The notes under the pieces: model-generated
What the model was told of the DNA's origin: nothing
The model's database searches: none
Seen by the model: only the letters and a program-made list of their open reading frames with translations
Made by a program: the position numbers and the translations under genes
Assembly (NCBI GenBank): GCA_945906715.1
Contig: CAMDRK010000198.1
Coordinates: 1 to 5,460, forward strand
Direction of reading: 5' to 3'
Length of the DNA: 5,460 nucleotides
From: Nitrospira lenta
Lineage (GTDB): Bacteria > Nitrospirota > Nitrospiria > Nitrospirales > Nitrospiraceae
Shown here: piece after piece, positions 1 through 5,460 of the stretch
How positions within the stretch are numbered: the stretch's first letter is position 1
Layout of the letters: each line of letters begins with the position of its first letter

Positions 1-2
1 AA

Positions 3-167
3 TCGACGGTCGAACAGAAGTTGCTGGAGCTATTAGGCGATCCAGATCAGGGTCTTGTGCTCAAAAAGACCGTCAAGGATCGCTTGCTTCGCCAACGAAA
101 AGCCGTAGCTTCTGGTCAACGCGGTGAGTCGTTGTCCGTGATTGTGAAGCGGTTGGGACTCGGCTGA
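3..167 (+). CDS. Antitoxin of a type II toxin-antitoxin pair (5'-partial)
   Basis: An open frame enters from the left edge and stops at TGA 165-167, giving 54 visible residues. The start lies outside the window. The peptide has a DPDQGLVLKKTVKDRL stretch (about visible residues 14-29) and ends in IVKRLGLG. From memory, small antitoxin-like proteins encoded just before RelE/ParE toxins often carry a 'DPDxGL-L---V--RL' segment and a similar VxxRLGL tail. These proteins normally bind and neutralise the toxin and repress their own promoter. The toxin ATG follows 4 nt after the stop, which supports co-translation. No DNA-binding domain can be judged because the N-terminal part is missing. The antitoxin role rests mainly on position and this recalled tail motif. 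A generic small hypothetical protein is the alternative. Confidence 0.62.
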   Translation, partial: STVEQKLLELLGDPDQGLVLKKTVKDRLLRQRKAVASGQRGESLSVIVKRLGLG

Positions 168-171
168 GAAT

Positions 172-435
172 ATGTATCATGTTCGCCTTCTGGACGCAGC
201 CACGAAGGAATTGGGCAGACTCGATAAGTCGGTGGCCAGGAGGATTGTCGAGCGAGTCAATTGGTTGGCGGAGAATCTTAAGACGGTCCATCTCAAAGCA
301 CTCACAGGAGAGCTCGAAGGGTTGTTCAAGTTGCGTGTTGGAGACTATCGCGTGATTTACGAACTGATTCACAACGAACAGGTGATCGTTGTTCATATGA
401 TTGGTCATAGACGAGAGATCTATCGAAAGGGATAG
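172..435 (+). CDS. RelE/ParE-superfamily toxin, probable mRNA endonuclease
   Basis: This 87-residue protein has the usual length and layout of RelE-like toxins. It shows an N-terminal strand (YHVRLLDAA), two helices (about 10-35), the LKALTGELEGLFKLRVGDYR segment (41-60), VIYEL (61-65), and the C-terminal strand ending IGHRREIYRKG (77-87). Arg60, Arg80/Arg81 and Tyr84 sit where RelE toxins carry the basic and tyrosine residues that cleave ribosome-bound mRNA, so the toxin looks intact. The family includes ParE-type gyrase poisons, but the GHRREIY ending favours a RelE ribonuclease. The start follows the antitoxin stop by 4 nt and no strong Shine-Dalgarno is seen, so translation is probably coupled. 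The stop is 33 nt before eno with no visible terminator, so read-through into eno is possible. GC is about 50% over 181-420, lower than the downstream genes, suggesting acquisition. Confidence 0.88.
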   Translation: MYHVRLLDAATKELGRLDKSVARRIVERVNWLAENLKTVHLKALTGELEGLFKLRVGDYRVIYELIHNEQVIVVHMIGHRREIYRKG

Positions 436-468
436 TGAGAACAGTTCATGAAGAGGATGGAGTAACAA

Positions 469-1755
469 ATGAGCGCGATTAGGGAGATCAAAGGGCGGCA
501 GATTTTGGATTCACGAGGGAATCCGACGATCGAGGCGGAAGTCACGCTGGACAGTGGGGCTTGTGGGCGGGCGGCGGTGCCATCGGGGGCTTCTACCGGA
601 GAGAAAGAAGCAATTGAGCTGCGCGATGGCGACAAGAAGCGCTGGATGGGGAAAGGCGTCTCGAAGGCCGTGGCCAACATCAGCAAGCTGATTGCGCCGG
701 AGCTGTTAGGGAGAGAAGCGTTCGACCAAATCGGCATTGATCAGACGATGATCGATCTGGATGGCACGAAGACGAAGGGTAAGCTCGGCGCCAACGCTAT
801 TCTTGGTGTGTCGCTGGCCGTGGCGAAGGCGGCGGCGGCGGAAACAGGCCAACCGCTCTATCGATATCTTGGCGGGACGAATGCGCGGGTGCTGCCGGTG
901 CCGCTCATGAACATCATCAACGGCGGAGCCCATGCCGACAATCGCTTGGACCTGCAAGAATTCATGATCATGCCGGTGGGGGCGGCCAGTTTCAGCGAGG
1001 CATTCCGGATGGCGACGGAGGTGTTTCACACGCTCAAATCGTTGTTGAAGAAAAAAGGTTTGAACACGGCGGTCGGTGACGAAGGCGGGTTTGCGCCGGA
1101 CCTCCAATCGAACGAAGAGGCGCTCAGCTTGATCATGCAGGCGATCGAGGCGGCCGGCTACAAACCGGGGCGAGATATTGCCCTGGCATTGGACTGTGCG
1201 GCCAGCGAACTCTATGAAAAGGGCCGGTACCTCCTTGAAGCGGAAAAGAACCCTGAGCGCTCCTCCGAGGAGATGATCAGTTACTATGGGAAGCTCGTGG
1301 ATCGCTATCCGATTCTCTCTATCGAAGATGGGTTGAGCGAATTGGATTGGAAGGGCTGGAAGATGATGACGGAGAAGCTGGGTAAGCGGGTTCAATTGGT
1401 CGGAGACGATATTTTCGTGACCAATGTAGAAATCTTTGCCAAAGGGATCAAGGAAGGGATCGCCAACTCCATTCTGATCAAGCTCAACCAGATCGGCACG
1501 TTGACGGAAACGCTGGAGGCGATCGAGCTGGCGAAACGGTCAGGCTATACGGCGATCATTTCGCATCGATCCGGTGAAACGGAGGATACGACGATTGCGG
1601 ATGTGGCAGTCGCCACGAACAGCGGGCTCATCAAGACCGGGTCGCTGTCCCGAACGGATCGCGTGGCCAAATACAATCAGTTGCTTCGGATCGAAGAAGA
1701 GCTGGGATCGAACGCAGTCTACCGGGGTCGCGAGGCGATGCCGGGGCGATCCTGA
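469..1755 (+). CDS. eno: Enolase (2-phosphoglycerate dehydratase)
   Basis: This protein converts 2-phosphoglycerate to phosphoenolpyruvate in glycolysis and gluconeogenesis, in the cytoplasm with Mg2+. It is full length at 428 residues. Visible hallmarks are the mobile substrate loop PSGASTG (38-44), LGANAILGVSLA (106-117), NGGAHADN (151-158), QEFM (163-166), GDEGGF (203-208, with general acid/base Glu205), ALDCA (240-244), IEDG (285-288), GDD (312-314), IKLNQIGTLTET (337-348, with catalytic Lys338), SHRSGETEDT (365-374) and IKTGSLSR (388-395). The three Mg2+ ligands would be Asp242, Glu286 and Asp313. No key residue is missing. The ATG is preceded by GGAG at 459-462 with 6-nt spacing. It heads a compact run with ftsB, era and mgtE. 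eno followed by ftsB is a common bacterial pairing. No promoter could be identified in the 33-nt gap before it. Confidence 0.99.
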   Translation: MSAIREIKGRQILDSRGNPTIEAEVTLDSGACGRAAVPSGASTGEKEAIELRDGDKKRWMGKGVSKAVANISKLIAPELLGREAFDQIGIDQTMIDLDGTKTKGKLGANAILGVSLAVAKAAAAETGQPLYRYLGGTNARVLPVPLMNIINGGAHADNRLDLQEFMIMPVGAASFSEAFRMATEVFHTLKSLLKKKGLNTAVGDEGGFAPDLQSNEEALSLIMQAIEAAGYKPGRDIALALDCAASELYEKGRYLLEAEKNPERSSEEMISYYGKLVDRYPILSIEDGLSELDWKGWKMMTEKLGKRVQLVGDDIFVTNVEIFAKGIKEGIANSILIKLNQIGTLTETLEAIELAKRSGYTAIISHRSGETEDTTIADVAVATNSGLIKTGSLSRTDRVAKYNQLLRIEEELGSNAVYRGREAMPGRS

Positions 1756-1771
1756 CTATGAGTAACCGACG

Positions 1772-2122
1772 ATGATCATTAAGCGGAATCGGGGACGGCA
1801 GTGGCTCGATTGGCAGCGTCGCCTGGTAACAAGCGCGCACTATATCGGAGCCGCGGTGTGCCTGTTGTTGTTGGTTGTCTTGGTCTTTGGCGACATGGGT
1901 CTCCTACGCTACATCTCCATGCGCGAACATGCCCAACAGCTGGACCTTGATCTGCAAGAGCTGCAACGGACGACCAACGGGCTTCGGGTAGACGTCAATC
2001 GCTTGGAACATGATCCCGCGAAAATCGAACAGTTGGCGCGAGAACAGCTCGGCTATGTGCGCAAAGGTGAAACTGTGTATCAATTGGTTCCATCACCCTC
2101 ACAGGAGCGGCCACGTCCGTAG
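1772..2122 (+). CDS. ftsB: FtsB/DivIC-family septum formation protein
   Basis: This 116-residue single-pass membrane protein has the FtsB/DivIC layout. A basic cytoplasmic N-terminus (1-23, rich in R and K) leads into a hydrophobic segment at about 24-40 (AAVCLLLLVVLVFG within it). A heptad-rich coiled coil follows at about 50-80, then the family's C-terminal signature, with EQLAREQLGYVRKGE at 86-100 and VYQL at 102-105. FtsB-type proteins pair with FtsL and FtsQ (DivIC with FtsL and DivIB) in the divisome and help activate septal peptidoglycan synthesis. The gene begins 16 nt after the eno stop. Only a weak GAG at 1760-1762 could serve as Shine-Dalgarno, so translation may depend on eno. The tail after residue 105 is proline-rich and variable. 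The family is clear. The exact symbol is by convention, since FtsB and DivIC are hard to tell apart by sequence alone. Confidence 0.88.
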   Translation: MIIKRNRGRQWLDWQRRLVTSAHYIGAAVCLLLLVVLVFGDMGLLRYISMREHAQQLDLDLQELQRTTNGLRVDVNRLEHDPAKIEQLAREQLGYVRKGETVYQLVPSPSQERPRP

Positions 2123-2126
2123 CACA

Positions 2127-3011
2127 ATGAAGTTTGGCACAGTGGCGATTATTGGACGTCCGAACGTCGGCAAGTCGACCTTGCTCAATCGATTACTTGA
2201 GCAGAAGATCGCGATTGTCTCGGACAAGCCGCAAACGACGAGGACGAGAATTCTGGGGGTCTTGCATGCGCCGGGCGCGCAGATTGCCTTGCTCGATACG
2301 CCGGGGCTGCACAAGCCGCAACATCTGCTCAATCGTCGCATGGTTCGCACCACGGTCGAGGTGTTGGAAGAGGCGGACATCTTGTATGTGTTGATGGACA
2401 CGACGAGTTCTCCTGGGCCCGGCGACCTCTTGGTCCTCGATCATGTGAAAGGGGCGATCAGGAAGCGTCCGCGTCCGGTCATCTTGGTATTGAATAAGGT
2501 GGATCTGGTCAATAAGCTCAAGTTACTGCCGGTGATGGAAACGTACGCCAGGCTATTTGCTTGGACAGATGTGGTGCCGGTATCGGCTGAAACCGGCGAT
2601 AATGTCGACCGATTGTTGTCCGTGACTGTGGCCCACCTTTCGGACGGGGATGCGGCCTATGATGCAGAGACCGTCACCGATCAATCTATGCGGACCTTGG
2701 CGGCTGAGATGATCCGCGAGAAGATTTTGCATCAGACCTATGAAGAAGTACCCTACTCGGTTGCCGTGGAGATCGACGAATTTATCGAGGAGGGAAAGTT
2801 AGCCCGCATCAGCGCAACGGTGCTGGTCGAGCGAGAGTCTCATAAGGCGATTGTGATCGGGAAGCATGGAGAGAGGCTCAAGCAGGTCGGGACCGATGCG
2901 CGGCGTGACATGGAGCAGATCTTCGGGATGAAAGTGTTTCTGCAGCTGTGGGTGAAGGTGCGGGAGGCGTGGCGAGAAGATGAGCATGCTCTCACAGAAT
3001 TAGGTTACTAG
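2127..3011 (+). CDS. era: GTPase Era, 30S ribosome-assembly factor
   Basis: Era binds the 3' end of 16S rRNA and helps mature the 30S subunit. The 294-residue product matches the usual length of about 300. The GTPase motifs are in order: G1 GRPNVGKS (10-17), G2 with Thr37/Thr38 in QTTR, G3 DTPG (57-60), G4 NKVD (123-126) and G5 SAE (153-155). A KH RNA-binding domain follows (about 205-280), with its GxxG loop as GKHG (245-248), and the typical Era ending (LWVKVREAWR at 274-283, then LGY at the end). The frame is open for 39 more codons upstream from an ATG at 2010, but that part overlaps ftsB and has no Era character. The ATG at 2127 gives MKFGTVAIIGRPNVGKS, the expected Era N-terminus. It lies 4 nt after the ftsB stop. 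The nearest AGGAG (2103-2107) is 19 nt away, so coupling to ftsB translation is likely. Confidence 0.98.
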   Translation: MKFGTVAIIGRPNVGKSTLLNRLLEQKIAIVSDKPQTTRTRILGVLHAPGAQIALLDTPGLHKPQHLLNRRMVRTTVEVLEEADILYVLMDTTSSPGPGDLLVLDHVKGAIRKRPRPVILVLNKVDLVNKLKLLPVMETYARLFAWTDVVPVSAETGDNVDRLLSVTVAHLSDGDAAYDAETVTDQSMRTLAAEMIREKILHQTYEEVPYSVAVEIDEFIEEGKLARISATVLVERESHKAIVIGKHGERLKQVGTDARRDMEQIFGMKVFLQLWVKVREAWREDEHALTELGY

Positions 3012-3012
3012 C

Positions 3013-3017
3013 AGGAG
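3013..3017 (+). promoter_or_regulatory. Ribosome binding site of mgtE
   Basis: AGGAG lies directly after the era stop. It is 1 nt from a GTG at 3019 and 4 nt from an ATG at 3022. The spacing favours the ATG as the mgtE start. The GTG would place the start almost on top of the Shine-Dalgarno. Confidence 0.7.
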
Positions 3018-3021
3018 TGTG

Positions 3022-4485
3022 ATGCAACCGACAGAACGTGTGACAGAAACGAATCCATCGGATCCTCGCCCTCGTCCAGGGGATAAAGATCTCCTCCGCG
3101 ACGCGCTGCGGGACCAGGCCGATCGAGGGCGGACCAAGTTCGATATCGTGCTGTTGTCAGTGCAACGGCTATTGCACCGGGGCGCCATCACTAATCTTGC
3201 GAAAATGCTGGCCCGGATGCATCAGGCCGACGTGGCGCAAGTGATCATGCATCTGTCGTCCCCCAAAGAGAAGCGGGAAGTCTTCGAGCTGGTGCGAGGC
3301 GAGTCGAAGCGCGGTCAAGTGCTGAGCGAACTCGATAGCGACAGTATCAATCAGGTGCTGGCGGACCTGCTGCACGCGGATATTGCCTGGCTGATCAAAG
3401 ATCTCGGCCCCGACGACGCGGCTTACCTCCTCGGTGTTTTGCCGGAAGAACGGGCCAAAGAGATCCTTGCGCTGATGCGGGCGGAGGACTCCACGGAAGT
3501 TGCCGACCTGTTGAAGTATCCGAAGGATACGGCCGGCGGCATCATGACGACGGAGTTCTTCGCGCTCCCGGAAGATGCGACGGCGCAAGATGCCATCCGG
3601 CGTCTCCAGCTGGCGACGGATGCGGAAATGGTGTTCTATATTTATGTGACCGACAAAGATGAGCGCTTGGTCGGAGTGCTCTCCCTGCGGCAGCTGCTGA
3701 CGGTCCCTCCCGCGACGTCGTTGAGAAATATTGCCACGCGAGATGTGATCAGCGTGACGGTCGACATGGACCAGGAAGAAGTCGCCCGTCAGGTGGCGAG
3801 TTATAATTTGCTCGCGATTCCGGTCATCGACAACGACAACCGGTTGGTCGGCATTATCACGGTTGACGACGTCGTAGACGTCATCCGCGAAGAAGCGACC
3901 GAAGACATGCTGAAGATGGCCGGCGCAATCGAAGAGGACTCGGTTTCGAAATCCTCCAGCCTGGCGTCGGCGAAACACCGGCTTCCGTGGCTCTTTACAA
4001 ATCTTGTCGGCAGTCTGTTATCGGGCGCGATTCTTTGGGAGTTCCGATACACGATTCAGGAAGTGGTGGCCATCGTCAGTTTTATCCCGGTCATTGCCGC
4101 CATGGGTGGAAACGTAGGCCTCCAGTCCTCGACCCTCATTATTCGAGGATTGGCGACAGGGCTGATCGAGCTGACGGATGTGCGCACCGTATTTTTCAGG
4201 GAAATCAAGGTCGGATTATTGATGGGGCTCGCCTGCGGCGTGATTCTGACGCTCGTCGGTTGGATTTGGCATCAAGGATTCCTGGGCATGGTCGTGGGGC
4301 TCTCGCTGATTATCGCGTTCATGGTCTCGACCAGCATGGCGACGTTTATGCCGATCTTACTGAAGCGTATGAATATAGATCCTGCCGTTGCGGCCGGCCC
4401 CTTCGTGACGACGGCCAATGACATCACGGGCATTACCATTTATCTCTCCTTGGCCACGTTGTTCATGGAATATCTTCGCTCGTAG
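3022..4485 (+). CDS. mgtE: MgtE-family magnesium channel/transporter
   Basis: This 487-residue inner-membrane protein should carry Mg2+ into the cell, gated by cytoplasmic Mg2+. A charged, proline-rich lead (1-40) is followed by the helical MgtE N domain (about 45-165). Next is a CBS pair (about 170-295), including AGGIMTTEFFALPEDAT (171-187) and LVGIITVDDVVDVI (275-288). The channel domain has five predicted membrane segments, at about 322-342, 347-365, 396-416, 421-447 and 462-484. The two channel signatures are intact: PVIAAMGGNVGLQSSTLIIR (356-375) and DPAVAAGPFVTTANDITGI (453-471). Asp467 in the second is the likely equivalent of the Mg2+-selectivity aspartate (Asp432) of the T. thermophilus protein, by motif position. 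An in-frame GTG 3 nt upstream is less likely as the start. The 10-nt gap after era leaves no room for a gene-specific Mg2+ riboswitch, so control is probably by the protein's own CBS gating and the upstream operon promoter. Related members can also carry Co2+. Confidence 0.96.
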   Translation: MQPTERVTETNPSDPRPRPGDKDLLRDALRDQADRGRTKFDIVLLSVQRLLHRGAITNLAKMLARMHQADVAQVIMHLSSPKEKREVFELVRGESKRGQVLSELDSDSINQVLADLLHADIAWLIKDLGPDDAAYLLGVLPEERAKEILALMRAEDSTEVADLLKYPKDTAGGIMTTEFFALPEDATAQDAIRRLQLATDAEMVFYIYVTDKDERLVGVLSLRQLLTVPPATSLRNIATRDVISVTVDMDQEEVARQVASYNLLAIPVIDNDNRLVGIITVDDVVDVIREEATEDMLKMAGAIEEDSVSKSSSLASAKHRLPWLFTNLVGSLLSGAILWEFRYTIQEVVAIVSFIPVIAAMGGNVGLQSSTLIIRGLATGLIELTDVRTVFFREIKVGLLMGLACGVILTLVGWIWHQGFLGMVVGLSLIIAFMVSTSMATFMPILLKRMNIDPAVAAGPFVTTANDITGITIYLSLATLFMEYLRS

Positions 4486-4508
4486 GATGCTGAATAAGTC
4501 CGCCAGCA
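4486..4508 (+). repeat. Short intergenic motif with TGCTG/CAGCA arms
   Basis: The motif starts at the base after the mgtE stop. TGCTG (4488-4492) and CAGCA (4504-4508) are exact inverted copies around an 11-nt loop. From memory, it closely resembles the end (GGATGCTGAAAAAGTCCGCC) of a longer dispersed intergenic repeat in Nitrospira-like genomes. Here the match seems to break off after the CAGC, so this may be a truncated copy. The recalled resemblance cannot be tested from one copy. Confidence 0.4.
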
Positions 4509-4523
4509 GAAGAATGTCGTTAT

Positions 4524-4606
4524 TTGGTTTGTCTTGTTTGTTTGGTTTTGGGTTGAACGGAATTAGCCAGATGAACCAGATAGACCAAATAGACCAGACA
4601 GACCAA
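4524..4606 (+). repeat. Imperfect inverted repeat, long potential RNA hairpin
   Basis: The T/G-rich left arm 4524-4548 is complementary to the A/C-rich right arm 4582-4606. In + strand RNA the 25 positions give 20 Watson-Crick pairs, 4 G-U wobbles (4529-4601, 4538-4592, 4540-4590, 4547-4583) and one mismatch (4535-4595). After a small internal loop, GGTT 4551-4554 can pair with AACC 4574-4577, leaving a 19-nt apical loop. No U-run follows the right arm, so it is not a standard intrinsic terminator. It could still limit read-through, protect the 3' end of the mgtE transcript or affect recO expression. A short ORF crosses it (4418-4642 on +), but the repetitive QIDQIDQTDQ-type translation looks like an artefact of the repeat. 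Confidence 0.75.
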
Positions 4607-4617
4607 CCCCACCAGTC
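4565..4617 (+). repeat. Tandem array of a degenerate 9-bp unit (AGACCARAY)
   Basis: Successive units are an 8-nt start AGCCAGAT (4565-4572), then GAACCAGAT (4573-4581), AGACCAAAT (4582-4590), AGACCAGAC (4591-4599), AGACCAACC (4600-4608) and a decayed CCACCAGTC (4609-4617). The opposite-strand version of the same unit, in degraded form and with the same 9-nt phase, builds the T/G-rich block upstream at about 4524-4550. The hairpin is therefore two arrays of one unit in opposite orientation. Confidence 0.75.
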
Positions 4618-4632
4618 TCGCCGGTATACCTC

Positions 4633-5385
4633 ATGCCGCTGATTAAGACCGCAGCCATTACGCTGAAAAGCCGGAAGTGGGGCGATGCGGATCGTATTGT
4701 GACGCTCTATACCAAGGAGATGGGAAAGGTTCGCGCGGTGGCACGGGGGGCCCGTCGAATGAAGAGCCGTCTCGGCGCATCCCTTGAACCGCTCACCATC
4801 TGTCATCTGAACCTGTTTGAAAAGTCAGGCGATACGCTCTATCGAGTGTCCCAAGCCGATCTCGTTGAGCCGTTCATGCAGTTTCGCGAAGACTTGACGC
4901 TGATGACCGCTGCCGCTCGGATGGTCAATGTGGTGGGCGCCGTGACGCCGGACGGGGATCCTGACCCTGAACTTTTCGAGACACTCGAACAGGGCTTGCA
5001 TGCGTTAGTGATGAGCCGGGATCCGGCATTGACAGCGCTGCTGTTTCAGATTCGACTGCTGGGCCTTATCGGGTTTCGTCCTCAGACGGATCACTGTGCC
5101 GCTTGTGGCAAGGGTCGATTGATAGGCGACCCGCAATTCTCGCCTCTGTCGGGAGGCCTGGTCTGTACGCTCTGCGCTGCGCGCCAATCCCTTCGCTGTC
5201 TACCGCTCTCACGAGGGAGCCTGGCATTTCTGCATCAGGCGTTGAGGCTCTCACCGACTGTCGTAGATCGGTTGAAAGCCGCCGGGCAAGTTCGGCACGA
5301 GGTAGAAAACGCAATTGAAGGATATGTGACCGCTGTGGCAGGCAGACAACTGCCTCCTGTGAATTTTCTCTCGTATCCGTCGTGA
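4633..5385 (+). CDS. recO: DNA repair protein RecO (RecFOR recombination mediator)
   Basis: RecO works with RecR and RecF to load RecA onto SSB-coated single-stranded DNA at gaps and to anneal complementary strands. The 250-residue product has the family's normal size. The N-terminal OB-fold (about 1-80) shows the typical AITLKSRKWGDADRIVTLYT (8-27) and the basic ARGARRMKSRLGASLEP (37-53). A helical domain follows, with the four-cysteine zinc site (Cys155, Cys158, Cys178, Cys181, as two CxxC pairs) intact, and a helical C-terminus. The ATG start fits the conserved N-terminus. No Shine-Dalgarno is visible in the roughly 20 nt before it. It sits 147 nt after mgtE, behind the repeat-rich gap, and may have its own promoter there, though I could not identify one. 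No truncation or frameshift is seen. Confidence 0.96.
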   Translation: MPLIKTAAITLKSRKWGDADRIVTLYTKEMGKVRAVARGARRMKSRLGASLEPLTICHLNLFEKSGDTLYRVSQADLVEPFMQFREDLTLMTAAARMVNVVGAVTPDGDPDPELFETLEQGLHALVMSRDPALTALLFQIRLLGLIGFRPQTDHCAACGKGRLIGDPQFSPLSGGLVCTLCAARQSLRCLPLSRGSLAFLHQALRLSPTVVDRLKAAGQVRHEVENAIEGYVTAVAGRQLPPVNFLSYPS

Positions 5386-5395
5386 CGAGGTAAAT

Positions 5396-5453
5396 AGGCT
5401 GAAGGGGGTTAGGCTGAAGGGGTTCAGGCTGAATGTTTCGGACACAGGCTGAG
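5396..5453 (+). repeat. Degenerate tandem repeat, AGGCTGAAGGGG-like unit
   Basis: Copies begin at 5396 (AGGCTGAAGGGGGTT), 5411 (AGGCTGAAGGGGTT), 5426 (AGGCTGAATG) and 5446 (AGGCTGAG). Spacing is 15, 15 and 20 nt, and similarity falls off towards the right. The array starts 10 nt after the recO stop and may continue beyond the window. It is non-coding in appearance and has no clear hairpin or U-run, so I do not call it a terminator. Confidence 0.75.
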
Positions 5454-5460
5454 TTGTTTA

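Noticed and set aside
371..392. Perfect 7-bp inverted repeat ACAACGA/TCGTTGT with an 8-nt loop
   Set aside because: It lies inside the toxin coding sequence, is short, and has no terminator or operator context, so chance is adequate.
73..468. 131-codon open frame on the - strand across the toxin gene
   Set aside because: It is antisense to a well-supported RelE-type toxin and to the eno leader, and its translation resembles no family I know.
436..468. Promoter for eno
   Set aside because: No convincing -35/-10 pair could be found in the gap or the end of the toxin gene.
706..1395. 229-codon open frame on the - strand inside eno
   Set aside because: It mirrors the codon bias of the enolase gene. 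The translation is rich in Arg and His with no domain character.
2010..2126. N-terminal extension of Era to the ATG at 2010
   Set aside because: These 39 codons overlap the conserved end of ftsB in another frame, and the conserved Era N-terminus begins at 2127.
3169..3978. 269-codon open frame on the - strand inside mgtE
   Set aside because: It is a codon-bias mirror of the MgtE gene, with an Arg/His/Gln-rich translation and no recognisable motif.
4524..4617. Intrinsic terminator or CRISPR-like array
   Set aside because: No U-run follows the hairpin on either strand. The 9-bp units are contiguous with no spacers, so it is not a CRISPR array.
4418..4642. + strand 74-codon frame with QIDQIDQTDQ
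   Set aside because: It starts inside mgtE in another frame, and its periodic part is the translated DNA repeat. No ribosome site or family similarity supports it.
4357..4806. - strand frame with a tryptophan-rich repetitive stretch (WSVWSIWSIWFIW)
   Set aside because: The repetition is just the 9-bp DNA repeat read in frame, since 9 is a multiple of 3. The rest is antisense to mgtE and recO.

Overview
This window looks like an ordinary chromosomal housekeeping segment from a moderately high-GC bacterium. All supported genes are on the + strand. A Nitrospira-like (Nitrospirota) source is my best guess, based on the style of the intergenic repeats and on general protein similarity recalled from memory. 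The sequence itself does not prove this.

Layout: (1) Positions 1-435 hold a type II toxin-antitoxin pair: the C-terminal part of a small antitoxin, then a complete RelE/ParE-superfamily toxin starting 4 nt after the antitoxin stop. By hand count this stretch is about 50% GC, against roughly 60% in sampled lines of the next gene, which fits a mobile accessory module parked next to core genes. (2) Positions 469-4485 are a tight co-directional run: enolase (eno), an FtsB/DivIC-type divisome protein, the ribosome-assembly GTPase Era, and an MgtE-type magnesium channel. Gaps of 16, 4 and 10 nt suggest one operon spanning glycolysis, cell division, ribosome maturation and Mg2+ supply. (3) Positions 4486-4632 are a 147-nt non-coding gap packed with repeats. 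A short motif abuts the mgtE stop, then two oppositely oriented arrays of a degenerate 9-bp unit form a 25-position imperfect inverted repeat. (4) Positions 4633-5385 encode RecO, the recombination mediator. (5) Positions 5386-5460 carry a degenerate tandem repeat of an AGGCTGAAGGGG-like unit running towards the window end.

No rRNA, tRNA, CRISPR array, insertion sequence or new multi-gene system is visible. The least explained part is the repeat-derived hairpin between mgtE and recO. Its departures from perfect complementarity are nearly all wobble-compatible in the + strand transcript only, so it may act as an RNA structure, or may be a decayed small repeat element.
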